DNA from: Actinoplanes sp. NBRC 103695
Lineage (GTDB): Bacteria > Actinomycetota > Actinomycetes > Mycobacteriales > Micromonosporaceae
DNA length: 64,000 bases
Assembly (NCBI RefSeq): GCF_030269485.1
Contig: NZ_BSTL01000021.1
Coordinates: forward strand, 118,771-182,770
Reading direction: 5' to 3'
The notes beneath the pieces are model-generated. The model was not told the origin of the DNA and searched no databases. It was given only the letters and a program-made list of their open reading frames with translations. The number at the start of each line of letters is the position of its first letter. Within the stretch, counting starts at the first letter, position 1. The position numbers and the translations under genes are program-made. This document shows, piece after piece, positions 25,005 to 33,677 of the stretch.

Positions 25005-26174
25005 CGGCACCCGGGCCGAGATGCCGGTGCCCCCGCCCGGCTCCGATTCGATGTGGAGCGTGCCCGACAGGCCCTCCACCCGCTGGCGCATCCCGGTGAG
25101 GCCGAACCCGCCGCCGCGCCGGCCCAGATCGAAACCGGCGCCGTCGTCACGCACGTCGAGGGCCGCCTCCCGCTCGAAATACGTCAGGGTCACCCCCACC
25201 CGGGTCGCGCCCGCGTGCTTGGCCACATTGGTCAGGGCCTCCTGCGCGATCCGCAGCAGGGCGGCCTCCGCCTCGGGCGCGATCGGCCGGACAGTGCCGG
25301 TCGTGGTCACCTGGACCGGGATCTCGTGCAGCGCCGACCACCGCTCGGCGACGCCGGCCAGCGCCTCGCCCAGCCGGGCCGACCGCAGCGGCTCCGGGCT
25401 CAGCGCGTGCACCGAACGCCGGGCCTCGGTGAGGTTCTCCCGGGCCAGCTTGGTCGCGGCGCCGAGGTGCCGGCGCCACGTCACCTGATCGTCGTGACCG
25501 TTCTCGGCCGCGCTGAGCTGGCTGATGATGCCGATGAAGCCCTGCGCCAGCGTGTCGTGGATCTCCCGGGCCATCCGTTGCCGCTCGTCCTGGACGCCGG
25601 CGTCACGGGCCCGGACCAGCAGCTGCTCGTGCAGGGCCGCGTTCTCCGCCAGCGACTCCGCCAGCCTCGCGTTCGCCTCCCGTTCGGCGGCCAGAGCCCG
25701 CTCCCGCTCGGCGTTCTGCCGCGCGGCCCGTCGTTCGAACCAGGCGTACGCGCACATCGGGAAGACGTTCGCGGCGACGACCGCGACCCACGTGACCAGG
25801 CCGACCGCGGTGGTCTTGTCCACGGCGTACGTCTGCGAGGTGCCCGCCACCACCGCGACCGCGCCCACCCCGACCGGCTGCCACGGCCAGCGCAGCAGCC
25901 GGAAGGCGTGCACGTACAGCACCGGGGTGAAGAACCCGAACCACGGCGACCGTACGACCAGGACCGCGGTGAGCAGGATCAGCACGGCCACGAACACCGC
26001 CGGTCGCAGCACCCGCCGGGCCGCCAGCCAGATCGCCAGCACCGCGCACAGCACCAGGTCGGCGGGCGACGAGGCCCAGACCGAGACCCCGGCGAGGAGC
26101 ACCAGCAAGACGTACGGCCCGACGGTCAGCACCACGAGTGGAATGTACGTGCCCGGCGTCCTCCCCCGCTCCAC
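24990..26174 (-). CDS. Orphan NarL-type sensor histidine kinase
   Basis: About 394 residues: five to six membrane helices (YIPLVVLTVGPYVLLVLLAG onward), a coiled-coil linker (RRAARQNAERERALAAEREA), HisKA_3 H-box ERQRMAREIHDTLAQGF, and an HATPase domain (RIAQEALTNVAKHAGATR; VRDDGAGFD; GFGLTGMRQRVEGL). No response regulator is adjacent on either side, so it is an orphan here. GTG 26174 is the most likely start; longer readings would invade the divergent ATP-grasp gene. Confidence 0.85.
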   Translation of the reverse strand: MERGRTPGTYIPLVVLTVGPYVLLVLLAGVSVWASSPADLVLCAVLAIWLAARRVLRPAVFVAVLILLTAVLVVRSPWFGFFTPVLYVHAFRLLRWPWQPVGVGAVAVVAGTSQTYAVDKTTAVGLVTWVAVVAANVFPMCAYAWFERRAARQNAERERALAAEREANARLAESLAENAALHEQLLVRARDAGVQDERQRMAREIHDTLAQGFIGIISQLSAAENGHDDQVTWRRHLGAATKLARENLTEARRSVHALSPEPLRSARLGEALAGVAERWSALHEIPVQVTTTGTVRPIAPEAEAALLRIAQEALTNVAKHAGATRVGVTLTYFEREAALDVRDDGAGFDLGRRGGGFGLTGMRQRVEGLSGTLHIESEPGGGTGISARVPSLLA

Positions 26175-26200
26175 CGATCGGTTGACCCATACTGCGGGCC

Positions 26201-27040
26201 ATGATGCTTCTGCTGCCGTCCGACGTGCTGCATCCACGCCGCGCCGACGAGCATTTCGCGGACGAGTCGGCCGCCGCCCGGGACGCCGGGTGGCAGGTCG
26301 GCCTGGTCGATCACGACGCGCTCGTCGCGGGAGATGCGGCACACGGAGTCGCGCGGCTCCCGGCGGGCGAGGCGACCGCGGTCTATCGCGGGTGGATGAT
26401 GACCTCGTACGCGTACGACGGTTTCGCCGAGGCGGCCGCCGGACGTGGCATCGCCCTACGGACCAGCGCCGACCAGTACCGCCGCGGCCATGAGCTGCCC
26501 GGCTGGTACGCCGCGCTCGCCTCGTTCACGCCTGAGTCGGCGTGGACCGACGGGGACGGGCGGGACTCCTTCGACGAGGCACGGGCGAGGCTCGGCCCGG
26601 GGGCGGCGGTGCTGCGCGACTACACCAAGTCGATGAAGCACTACTGGCACGAAGCCGCGTACATCCCGGACCTGACCGACGCCGAGGCGGCCTGGTCGGT
26701 CGCCGCGCGGATGCGGGAGCTGCGCGGCGACGACTTCAGCGGCGGCTTCGTGCTGCGGCGTTTCGAGGAATTCACCGGGGCGGAAGCGCGGACGTGGTGG
26801 GTGGACGGGACCTGTCGCCTGGTCACCGCCCACCCGGACACACCGGACCGGCCGCCGCCCGCCGAACTGCCCACGTCCGAGCCGGCGGTAGCGGTGGCCG
26901 GGCTCGGCCTGCCCTTCGTGACCGTCGACCTGGCCCGGCGGGCCGACGGCCGGTGGCGGGTCGTCGAGCTCGGCGACGGCCAGGTCAGCGACCGCCCGTC
27001 CAGCACACCGCCCGAGGCGTTCCTCGCCGCCTTGTCGTGA
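26201..27040 (+). CDS. ATP-grasp domain protein
   Basis: A 279-residue soluble protein. Core features include VLRDYTKSMKHYWHEAAYIP (a Lys of the ATP-grasp fold) and, at the end, FVTVDLARRADGRWRVVELGDGQVS, the acidic metal-binding strand typical of ATP-grasp proteins. ATP-grasp enzymes ligate a carboxylate to a nucleophile; the substrate is unknown. The start ATG ATG at 26201 is only 26 nt from the divergent kinase start. CATACT lies 7 nt upstream as a possible -10. Confidence 0.75.
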   Translation: MMLLLPSDVLHPRRADEHFADESAAARDAGWQVGLVDHDALVAGDAAHGVARLPAGEATAVYRGWMMTSYAYDGFAEAAAGRGIALRTSADQYRRGHELPGWYAALASFTPESAWTDGDGRDSFDEARARLGPGAAVLRDYTKSMKHYWHEAAYIPDLTDAEAAWSVAARMRELRGDDFSGGFVLRRFEEFTGAEARTWWVDGTCRLVTAHPDTPDRPPPAELPTSEPAVAVAGLGLPFVTVDLARRADGRWRVVELGDGQVSDRPSSTPPEAFLAALS

Positions 27041-27043
27041 CCG

Positions 27044-28228
27044 TCATCGGGCGAGTGCCTCGGTCGGGGCCAGGCGCGCGGCCCGGACCGCCGGGTAGAG
27101 GCCGGCCACCACTCCGACCAGGACGGTCGCGGCCAGGCCGCCGGCTGGTGCCCACGGCGGGATCGCCACCGGCCAGGACTGCCACCACGACCAGCCGGCC
27201 GTGACCAGCGCGCCGGCCGCGGCGCCGGCCAGGCCGCCGAGTGTGGACAGCAGCAGCGACTCGGTCAGGAACTGCTGGCAGATGTGGACGCCGGTGGCGC
27301 CGAGCGCACGCCGCAGACCGATCTCGCCGCGCCGTTCCAGCACCGAGATGACCATCGTGTTGGCCACGCCGACGCCGCCGACCAGCAGGGCGACCGCGCC
27401 GAGGCCGAGGAGCAGGCCGTTCAGGGCGGTGTCGGTCGCCCGGGCGGCGGCCAGCGCGTCGGACGGGCGGGACACCTTCACCTCGTTGGGCGCCGCCGGG
27501 TTGACCGTCGCGCCGAGCAGCCGGCGCACCGCCTCCACCGCACCGGACCGCGTGTACACCATGGTCGGGTGGCCGTCGAAGTCCAGCAGCCGGGCGGCGG
27601 TGGACCAGTCGACCAGCGCGGACGAGTCGAGTTCCGGCGCGAGCGGCGCGGGCTCGAGGATGCCGACCACCGAGAACCACTGGCCGCCCAGCCACAGCCG
27701 CGGGCCGGGCGCGTGGATGCCGAGACGCTGGGCCGCCGCGGCGCCGAGCACCACCGCGGGTGTGCCCGGCACGATCGCCGTCAGCCAGCGTCCCCGGGCG
27801 GTACGCCCCTCGAGTGTGTCCAGCAGGTCGGCGCGGGCGGCGAGCACCGCCACGCTGCTGTTCTCGGCGACCGGGATGTGCTCGTTGCGGTAGACCTTCG
27901 CCTTCAGCCGGGCGGTGGCGCTGACCGAGCGGACCGTCGCGATCCGGCCGGCCATCACCAGCGACTCGGGCGGCAGTTTCGCCTCGCCGCCGCTCAGGGT
28001 CTCGCCGGGCGCGACGGTGAGCAGGTCGGTACCGAGAGCCGCCAGTGCCTGGTCCAGGTCGGCGCGGCTGGACGCGGAGATCCCGACCACGGCGAGCATG
28101 GCCGCGATGCCGATCGCGATGCCCGCCGCGGACAGCACCATGCGCAGCGGCCGGGAGCGCAACCCGGACGCCCCGAGCCGCAGCACGTCCGAGCCGGCCA
28201 GGCGGGCCGGTCGTAGTGGACTCGTCAT
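27044..28228 (-). CDS. MacB-type ABC transporter permease
   Basis: A 394-residue FtsX/MacB-type protein: one N-terminal helix (LRMVLSAAGIAIGIAAML), a large extracytoplasmic domain, then three C-terminal helices containing the family block NTMVISVLERRGEIGLRRALGAT and TESLLLSTLGGLAG. This is the membrane part of a tripartite-like exporter or mechanotransmitter. It overlaps its ATPase gene by 4 nt and is last in a four-gene operon. Confidence 0.9.
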   Translation of the reverse strand: MTSPLRPARLAGSDVLRLGASGLRSRPLRMVLSAAGIAIGIAAMLAVVGISASSRADLDQALAALGTDLLTVAPGETLSGGEAKLPPESLVMAGRIATVRSVSATARLKAKVYRNEHIPVAENSSVAVLAARADLLDTLEGRTARGRWLTAIVPGTPAVVLGAAAAQRLGIHAPGPRLWLGGQWFSVVGILEPAPLAPELDSSALVDWSTAARLLDFDGHPTMVYTRSGAVEAVRRLLGATVNPAAPNEVKVSRPSDALAAARATDTALNGLLLGLGAVALLVGGVGVANTMVISVLERRGEIGLRRALGATGVHICQQFLTESLLLSTLGGLAGAAAGALVTAGWSWWQSWPVAIPPWAPAGGLAATVLVGVVAGLYPAVRAARLAPTEALAR

Positions 28229-28881
28229 GCGTCCACCAGCTGTCCGTCACGCAGCGCCACCCGCCGGGGCAGGGCGGCCGCGATGTCCCGGTCGTGCGTG
28301 ATGACCACGGTCGTCGTGCCGGCCCGGTGCAGGTCGTGCAGCAGATCCATGACGACCGTGCCGGAGGCCGAGTCCAGGTTGCCGGTCGGCTCGTCGGCGA
28401 GCAGCAGCGCCGGGTCGGCGACCACCGCGCGGGCGATCGCGACCCGCTGGCGTTCGCCGCCGGACATCTCGTGCGGCCGGTGGTGGGCGCGATGCCCGAG
28501 GCCGACCCGGTCCAGCGCCCGCGCGGCCCGGGACCGGCGCTCGCGGCGGCGCACCCCGGTGTAGAGCAGGCCGTCGGCGACGTTGTCCAGGGCGGACACC
28601 CCGCCGCTGAGGTGGAACTGCTGGAAGACGAACCCGATCGTCCGGGCGCGCAGGGCGGACAACGACCGGTCGGGCAAGGCGGCGACGTCGTGACCGTCGA
28701 TGCGTACGGTGCCGGTGGACGGCCGGTCGAGCGCCCCGAGCAGGTGCAGCATCGTGGACTTGCCCGACCCGGACGGACCGACCACGGCGAGCATCTCCCC
28801 GTCCTCGACCGAGAGGGAGACGTCGTCCAGGGCGGTCACGCCACCCGGATAGACCTTGCCGACGCGGGTCATGGCGATCAC
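28225..28881 (-). CDS. MacB/LolD-type ABC transporter ATPase
   Basis: A 218-residue ATPase with Walker A VGPSGSGKST, Q-loop FVFQQFHLS, signature MSGGERQRVAIAR, Walker B ALLLADEPTGNLD and H-loop VVITHDRD. The sequence around SALDNVADGLLYTGV is typical of the MacB/LolD group. Overlaps both neighbours by 4 nt. Confidence 0.93.
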   Translation of the reverse strand: MIAMTRVGKVYPGGVTALDDVSLSVEDGEMLAVVGPSGSGKSTMLHLLGALDRPSTGTVRIDGHDVAALPDRSLSALRARTIGFVFQQFHLSGGVSALDNVADGLLYTGVRRRERRSRAARALDRVGLGHRAHHRPHEMSGGERQRVAIARAVVADPALLLADEPTGNLDSASGTVVMDLLHDLHRAGTTTVVITHDRDIAAALPRRVALRDGQLVDA

Positions 28882-29897
28882 GACGGCATCCCCACCGTCA
28901 GGCCCTCGGCCAGGCCCGCACCGCGTACCTCTGCCTTGCCGTCGGCGAACAACCCCACCTGGACCGGCAGGAATCGGGTGCCGCCGCCCTCGGTCACCTC
29001 CAGGCCGTAACCGCCCTCGGCGAGGGCGACCAACGCCGCGACCGGCACGGTGAGCACGTTCTTGCGCTGTTCGCTGACGTACGTGGCGGTGACCGGCCCT
29101 TCGCGCAGTTTGCCGAGCTTCGCGCCGAGCGTGACCATCACCGGAACCTTGGGCGTCTCGCCCGGCTCCTTGGGTTCCGCCTTCGCGCCGATCGACGCGA
29201 CCGTGCCCGGGGTCTCCTTGCCGTCGGGCAGCGTGACCGTCACCTTGACGCCGGGCTGCGCCCAGCCGGCCTGATCCGCGTCCACCTTGACCGTGACCAC
29301 CGACTCGGCGCCGGTGTAGCCGAGCACCTCACCCGTGGCCGGCGCACCGGGACGCACGCGCAGCTCGGCGATCCGGATCGCGCCGTCGGCGACGACCAGC
29401 CAGGACGGGTCGACCACCCCGGTCTCCTTCCGGCCCAGGTTCTCCTGCCAGCGGCGCACCGCCTTGGCTGTGAGGTCGGTGTACTCGTCGTCCACCGTGA
29501 AGCCGCCGAAGCCGAGGTCGCGCAGGTTGCGTTCGAGCAGGGCCACGTCCGGCCCTTCGACGCCGGGCCGCAGCTCGCGGTACATCGGGAGCACGCCGTA
29601 GAGCAGCACGACCGGGAGGTTGTCGGCGCGGAGCACCGGGTCGCCGCGTTCGACGGTGGCGCCCACCTTGGGCAGCCACGTCACGGTGCCGGTCGCCTTG
29701 GCCAGGATCGGCACCGTCTCGCCGTACCCCAGATCTCCATCGACCGTGACCGAACCCGACAGCGTCTCCCGCGCCACCTTGGTCGTGGCCGGCGGTGGCG
29801 CCGCGGCCGGCGCGTCGGTGGAACGGTGCGTGACCACCACGGCCACCGCGCCGGCCACGACGATCGCGGCCGCCCCGCCGATGATCCACCGCCTCAT
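28878..29897 (-). CDS. Efflux adaptor (HlyD/RND-like) with a peptidoglycan-binding-like insert
   Basis: A 339-residue membrane-anchored adaptor from ATG 29897. N-terminal helix MRRWIIGGAAAIVVAGAVAVV, then a biotinyl-lipoyl-type half motif (GTVTWLPKVGATVERGDPVL), an insert with the pattern of a PG_binding_1 domain (LRPGVEGPDVALLERNLRDL then AVRRWQENLG), and beta-barrel/adaptor segments at the end. This arrangement is common in actinobacterial MacA-like proteins. Its start overlaps the upstream lipoprotein stop by 4 nt. Confidence 0.87.
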   Translation of the reverse strand: MRRWIIGGAAAIVVAGAVAVVVTHRSTDAPAAAPPPATTKVARETLSGSVTVDGDLGYGETVPILAKATGTVTWLPKVGATVERGDPVLRADNLPVVLLYGVLPMYRELRPGVEGPDVALLERNLRDLGFGGFTVDDEYTDLTAKAVRRWQENLGRKETGVVDPSWLVVADGAIRIAELRVRPGAPATGEVLGYTGAESVVTVKVDADQAGWAQPGVKVTVTLPDGKETPGTVASIGAKAEPKEPGETPKVPVMVTLGAKLGKLREGPVTATYVSEQRKNVLTVPVAALVALAEGGYGLEVTEGGGTRFLPVQVGLFADGKAEVRGAGLAEGLTVGMPS

Positions 29898-30385
29898 TTG
29901 GTGAGCAGGGTCGAGCCCGGCCCCAGGCCCTTGCACTTCTCCGAGGCCTTCTTCATCGCCTCGAAGTCGATTTTCGTCTCGGAGAGGGCGATGGTCCCGG
30001 TCTCCGGGTCGGGGTCGGGGTAGTCGGGCAGGCCGTTCTCGCGCATGCACTTCGACTGCGCCCGCGCCTTCTCGATGTCCTCCGGTGACATCTTCGGCGG
30101 CTCGCCACCGGCGCCGGCCGGCAGCAGCGTGCGGCACTTCTCCGAGGCGGCCTCCATCTTCTCCGCCTCCGGCGAGCCGATCTTCACGGCCGGCGCGCCG
30201 AGCACGCCGTCGCCGTTCGGGTCCGGCATGTCGACGCCGTTCTGGCGCATGCATTTCGCGTACGCCCGCAGCTGGCCCTTCTCGTCGGCCGAGGCGGACG
30301 GGGCCGGCGCGGCGGCGTCGTCGGTCTTGCCACACCCGCCCAGCGCGACGGTCACGAGCAGGATCGGTAGGAGGAGTCTTCTCAT
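29894..30385 (-). CDS. Lipoprotein with duplicated Cys-containing motif
   Basis: About 163 residues. Lipoprotein signal RRLLLPILLVTVALGGC; the mature part has two related blocks: AKCMRQNGVDMPDPNGDG and SKCMRENGLPDYPDPDPETG, each followed by a helix ending in a second Cys (ASEKCRTLL and ASEKCKGLG). So it is an internal duplication with four Cys, probably two disulphides. This type is usually found in front of MacAB-like genes in actinomycetes. ATG 30385 chosen; GTG 30397 is possible. Confidence 0.8.
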   Translation of the reverse strand: MRRLLLPILLVTVALGGCGKTDDAAAPAPSASADEKGQLRAYAKCMRQNGVDMPDPNGDGVLGAPAVKIGSPEAEKMEAASEKCRTLLPAGAGGEPPKMSPEDIEKARAQSKCMRENGLPDYPDPDPETGTIALSETKIDFEAMKKASEKCKGLGPGSTLLTK

Positions 30386-30433
30386 GCCGGAGAGCACACC
30401 GTGCCGGCCATAAGGTCATCATCAGCGCGAACG

Positions 30434-30448
30434 CTTACAGCTTTCTTA
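30434..30448. promoter_or_regulatory. Possible OmpR-type regulator box in the divergent region
   Basis: CTTA at 30434 and 30445 form a direct repeat with the 11-bp period typical of OmpR-family sites (CTTACAGCTTTCTTA). It lies between the lipoprotein-MacAB operon and the response-regulator gene, so the regulator could control both. Confidence 0.45.
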
Positions 30449-30473
30449 TATCCGGTTCGGTAACCATGTCCCG

Positions 30474-31130
30474 ATGCGCGTATTGATCGCCGAGGACGAG
30501 GTCGTGATGGCCGAGGCCATCGCCGAGGGGCTGCGGCTCCAGGCGCTGGCCGTCGACACCGTGCACGACGGCGACGCGGCGCTGCAGCGGCTGGCGGTCA
30601 ACGAGTACGACGTCCTCGTGCTCGACCGCGACATGCCCCGGGTGCACGGCGACGACGTGTGCCGGGCCGTTGTCGAAAGCAAGGCCGACGTGCGGATTCT
30701 GATGCTCACCGCGGCCGGCGAACTCAGCGACCGGGTGCGCGGCCTGGACCTGGGCGCCGACGACTACCTGGCCAAGCCGTTCGCCTTCGCGGAACTGGTC
30801 GCCCGGGTCCGTGCGCTGGGCCGCCGCGCCCGCCCGGCCGCGCCGCCGGTGCTGTCCCGGGCCGGCGTCAGCCTGGACACCGCCCACCGCGAGGTGTTCC
30901 GTGACGGCCGCGTCGTCGGGCTGTCCCGCAAGGAGTTCGCGGTGCTCGAGGAACTGCTGCGTGCCGACGGCGCCGTGGTCACCACCGAGCAGCTGCTGGA
31001 ACGGGCCTGGGACGAGAACACCGACCCGTTCACCAACGTCGTCCGGGTCACGATGATGACCCTGCGCCGCAAACTAGGGCCGCCGCAGGTGGTCGAGACG
31101 ATCACCGGAGTGGGGTACCAGCTCAGATGA
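30474..31130 (+). CDS. OmpR-family response regulator
   Basis: A 218-residue regulator. Receiver: VLIAEDEVVMAEA, Asp in VLVLDRDMPRVHGDD, Thr in LMLTAAGE, Lys in DDYLAKPFAFAEL. Winged helix: LSRKEFAVLEELLRADGAVV, then NVVRVTMMTLRRKLG and ITGVGYQLR. No Shine-Dalgarno is seen before the ATG. Its stop overlaps the kinase start by 4 nt; it faces the MacAB-like operon, the probable target. Confidence 0.94.
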   Translation: MRVLIAEDEVVMAEAIAEGLRLQALAVDTVHDGDAALQRLAVNEYDVLVLDRDMPRVHGDDVCRAVVESKADVRILMLTAAGELSDRVRGLDLGADDYLAKPFAFAELVARVRALGRRARPAAPPVLSRAGVSLDTAHREVFRDGRVVGLSRKEFAVLEELLRADGAVVTTEQLLERAWDENTDPFTNVVRVTMMTLRRKLGPPQVVETITGVGYQLR

Positions 31131-32254
31131 GACATCGGATGACGGTTCGGCTGCGGCTCACCGCGCTGTACGGCGGCCTGTTCGTGCTGGCCGGGGCCGT
31201 GCTGCTGACGATCACCTACCTGCTGCTGGCACAGGCGCTGGCCGGGCAGCAGGTCGACGCGCTGATGCTGTCGAGAACCGTCCACGGCGTCGCGGTCCAG
31301 GCCACTCCCGCCCGGCCCGCCAGCGGGCCGACCTCGCCGGAGATGTTCCAGCTGGCGACCAAGCTGCAGACCGACTTCCGGTCCGCGACGCTGCGCTCGC
31401 TGCTCCAGCAGGGCGGGGTCGCGCTGGGTGCGGTCGCGATCGCCGGGGTGTGGGCGGCCTGGTTCGCCGCCGGGCGTACGCTGCGCCCGCTCGCCGAGAT
31501 CACCGCGACCGCGCGCCGGATCGCCGACCGCAACCTGCACGAACGCATCGCGATGACCGGGCCACGCGACGAGCTGCGCCGGCTCGCGGACACCGTCGAC
31601 GACATGCTCGCCCGCCTGGACGCGGCGTTCGCGGCGCAGCGCCGGTTCGCCGCCAACGCCTCACACGAGCTGCGCACCCCGCTGGCCATCAACCGCACGC
31701 TGATCGAGGTCGCGCTGAGCCACCCCGACCCCTCCCCCGACGTACGCCGGCTCGGCGAAACCCTGCTGGTGATCAACGCCCGGCACGAGCGGCTGATCGA
31801 CGGCCTGCTGCTGCTCGCCCGCGGCGATCAGGATCTGGTCGATCCGGTACCCGTCGACCTCGCCGAGATCACCCGGCACGTGGCGTCGCTCCATGAGGTC
31901 GCCGAGGTGACGGTGTCGCCCTCGCCGATGGCCGGCGACCCCGTGCTGCTGGAGAGAATGGTGCAGAACCTGGTCGAGAACGCGGTCATCCACGGCCGAT
32001 CGGTTGCGGTGACCTGCGAGCCGGGCCGGCTGACGGTCACCAACTCCGGCCCGGTGATCGCCGCGTACGAGATCCCGCGCCTCTTCGAGCCCTTCCAGCG
32101 CCTCACCGACCGGGTGGGCTCGGCCACCGGCACCGGGCTGGGCCTGTCGATCGTCCGCGCGGTCGCCCGGGCGCACGGTGGCACCGCCGTCGGCGAGCCA
32201 GGTCCGGACGGCGGCCTCACCGTGACCGTGGAGTTCTTGACCTCAAGCGCTTGA
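31127..32254 (+). CDS. Sensor histidine kinase (HAMP-HisKA-HATPase)
   Basis: A 375-residue kinase with two membrane helices (about 10-36 and 92-112) bounding a short external loop, a HAMP domain (AAGRTLRPLAEITATARRIA), HisKA box FAANASHELRTPLAINR, N-box LVENAVIHG and G-boxes GTGLGLSIVRAVARAHGG. It works with the preceding regulator. Its last codons contain the start of the merR promoter and operator. Confidence 0.93.
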   Translation: MRHRMTVRLRLTALYGGLFVLAGAVLLTITYLLLAQALAGQQVDALMLSRTVHGVAVQATPARPASGPTSPEMFQLATKLQTDFRSATLRSLLQQGGVALGAVAIAGVWAAWFAAGRTLRPLAEITATARRIADRNLHERIAMTGPRDELRRLADTVDDMLARLDAAFAAQRRFAANASHELRTPLAINRTLIEVALSHPDPSPDVRRLGETLLVINARHERLIDGLLLLARGDQDLVDPVPVDLAEITRHVASLHEVAEVTVSPSPMAGDPVLLERMVQNLVENAVIHGRSVAVTCEPGRLTVTNSGPVIAAYEIPRLFEPFQRLTDRVGSATGTGLGLSIVRAVARAHGGTAVGEPGPDGGLTVTVEFLTSSA

Positions 32255-32267
32255 GGTTTGTTCTCCT
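32237..32267 (+). promoter_or_regulatory. MerR-type promoter and operator inside the kinase 3' end
   Basis: TTGACC (32237-32242) and TCTCCT (32262-32267) are separated by 19 nt, the long spacing typical of MerR promoters. Between them is a perfect palindrome ACCTCAAGCGCTTGAGGT (32240-32257), which includes the kinase stop codon TGA. The core CCTCAAG/CTTGAGG matches SoxR-like operators but with a 2-nt instead of 4-nt centre. The -10 is 6 nt from the merR ATG. Confidence 0.7.
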
Positions 32268-32273
32268 GGACGC

Positions 32274-32714
32274 ATGTCAACCATGACCATCCAGGACGCG
32301 TCCCGGCACAGCGGGCTGAGCGAGCCCACGCTGCGCTACTACGAGGACGTGGGGCTGATCGGCCCGATCGGCCGTGACGAGAGAAGCGGGCACCGCCGCT
32401 ACGGCCCCGACGACGTGAACGCGATCGAGGTGCTGGCCTGCCTGCGCGCGGTCGGCGTGGGCATCGAGGAGATGCGCACCTACCTGGCCAACCGCGGGCG
32501 GGGCCGGGAGGCGTACGCCGAGCAGCGGGACCTGCTGCTGCGGCACGCGGACCGGGTCGAGGCGGAGATCGAGGCGCAGCGGGCCCGGCTCGGCTACCTG
32601 CGCGAGAAGGCGGCGGTGTGGGACGCCCGGCACCGAGGCGATCCCGGTGCGGAGGCCGCCGCGTGGGAGCGCCTGCACGAGGTCATCCCCTACCTCGGGG
32701 TGGGTACGCGATGA
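32274..32714 (+). CDS. MerR-family regulator
   Basis: A 146-residue protein: N-terminal winged helix (MTIQDASRHSGLSEPTLRYY, EDVGLIGPIGRDERSGHRRYG), a short coiled-coil (about 80-115) and no Cys cluster, so it is not SoxR or a metal sensor. The start lies directly after a MerR-type promoter. The stop overlaps the next gene start by 4 nt, so the regulator and the reductase form one autoregulated unit. Such regulators commonly activate oxidoreductases in response to electrophiles or drugs. Confidence 0.9.
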   Translation: MSTMTIQDASRHSGLSEPTLRYYEDVGLIGPIGRDERSGHRRYGPDDVNAIEVLACLRAVGVGIEEMRTYLANRGRGREAYAEQRDLLLRHADRVEAEIEAQRARLGYLREKAAVWDARHRGDPGAEAAAWERLHEVIPYLGVGTR

Positions 32715-33673
32715 GCCCGGTCCTGGTCACCGGTGGTTCCGGGTACGTGGGCACGCACCTGATCGCCGCGCTGCTGCGCGCCGGGCGCCCGGTCCGCACC
32801 ACGGTGCGCTCGGTGTCCCGCTCGGATTCCGCCCTGCGCGCGGCGGTCCGCCGGGGTGGCGCCGACGACGCGGGCCTGACCGTCGTCGAGGCGGATCTGT
32901 CGTCGGACGACGGCTGGGCTGCCGCGGTGGCCGGCTGCGCCGAGATCCACCACGTCGCGTCGCCGATCCCGGTCGCCCAGCCCTCGGATCCGGACGACCT
33001 GATCGTGCCCGCCCGCGACGGCACCCTGCGGGTGCTCCGGGCGGCCCGCGACGCCGGTGCCCGGCGGGTGGTGTTGACCTCGTCGTTCGCGGCCGTCGGC
33101 TACACCCCCAAGCCGGTGCCCGACTTCACCGAGGACGACTGGACCGACCCGGACGTGCCGGGCCTGCCGCCGTATCCCCGTTCCAAGACGATCGCCGAAC
33201 GCGCTGCCTGGAACTTCGACCGCGGAGCGACCGAGCTGGTCGTGGTCAACCCGACCTTCATCCTCGGCCCCACCCTCACCACCGGCCTCGGTTCGTCGAT
33301 GCAGCTGCTGAAGATGATGCTCGAGGGAACGATGACCGCGGTGCCCCGCCAGCGCTTCGGCATCGCCGACGTCCGGGACGTAGCCGACCTGCACCTCCGG
33401 GCGATGGCCGCACCCGAGGCGGCGGGCCGCCGCTTCCTGGCCGTCTCCGACACCGGCACGATGAGCTTCCTGGAACTGGCCGACACCCTGCGCAGGCATT
33501 TCGGCGACCGAGCCGCGAGGGTGCCGGCCGAGGAGGCGCCGGGCCCCGATCCGGCCCGCCCGGTCATCCACAACGACCGCGCCAAGTCCCTCGGCTGGCG
33601 TCCCCGCCCGGCCGAGACCACGATCACCGACAGCGTCGACAGCCTGGTCGACCTCGACCTGGTGGATCTCTGA
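32711..33673 (+). CDS. NAD(P)-dependent reductase/epimerase (extended SDR)
   Basis: A 320-residue protein: Rossmann motif VLVTGGSGYVGTHLIAALL, NADP-type Arg in TTVRSVSR, LTSSFAAVGY and catalytic YPRSK (YxxxK), then VVNPTFILGP. It resembles dihydroflavonol-4-reductase/aldehyde-reductase-like proteins. The substrate may be a carbonyl compound; unassigned. ATG 32711 overlaps the merR stop. Confidence 0.88.
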   Translation: MSPVLVTGGSGYVGTHLIAALLRAGRPVRTTVRSVSRSDSALRAAVRRGGADDAGLTVVEADLSSDDGWAAAVAGCAEIHHVASPIPVAQPSDPDDLIVPARDGTLRVLRAARDAGARRVVLTSSFAAVGYTPKPVPDFTEDDWTDPDVPGLPPYPRSKTIAERAAWNFDRGATELVVVNPTFILGPTLTTGLGSSMQLLKMMLEGTMTAVPRQRFGIADVRDVADLHLRAMAAPEAAGRRFLAVSDTGTMSFLELADTLRRHFGDRAARVPAEEAPGPDPARPVIHNDRAKSLGWRPRPAETTITDSVDSLVDLDLVDL

Positions 33674-33677
33674 GCCG

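Noticed and set aside
32240..32257. SoxR box
   Set aside because: The palindrome is similar but 2 nt shorter in its centre, and the adjacent MerR protein has no iron-sulphur Cys cluster.
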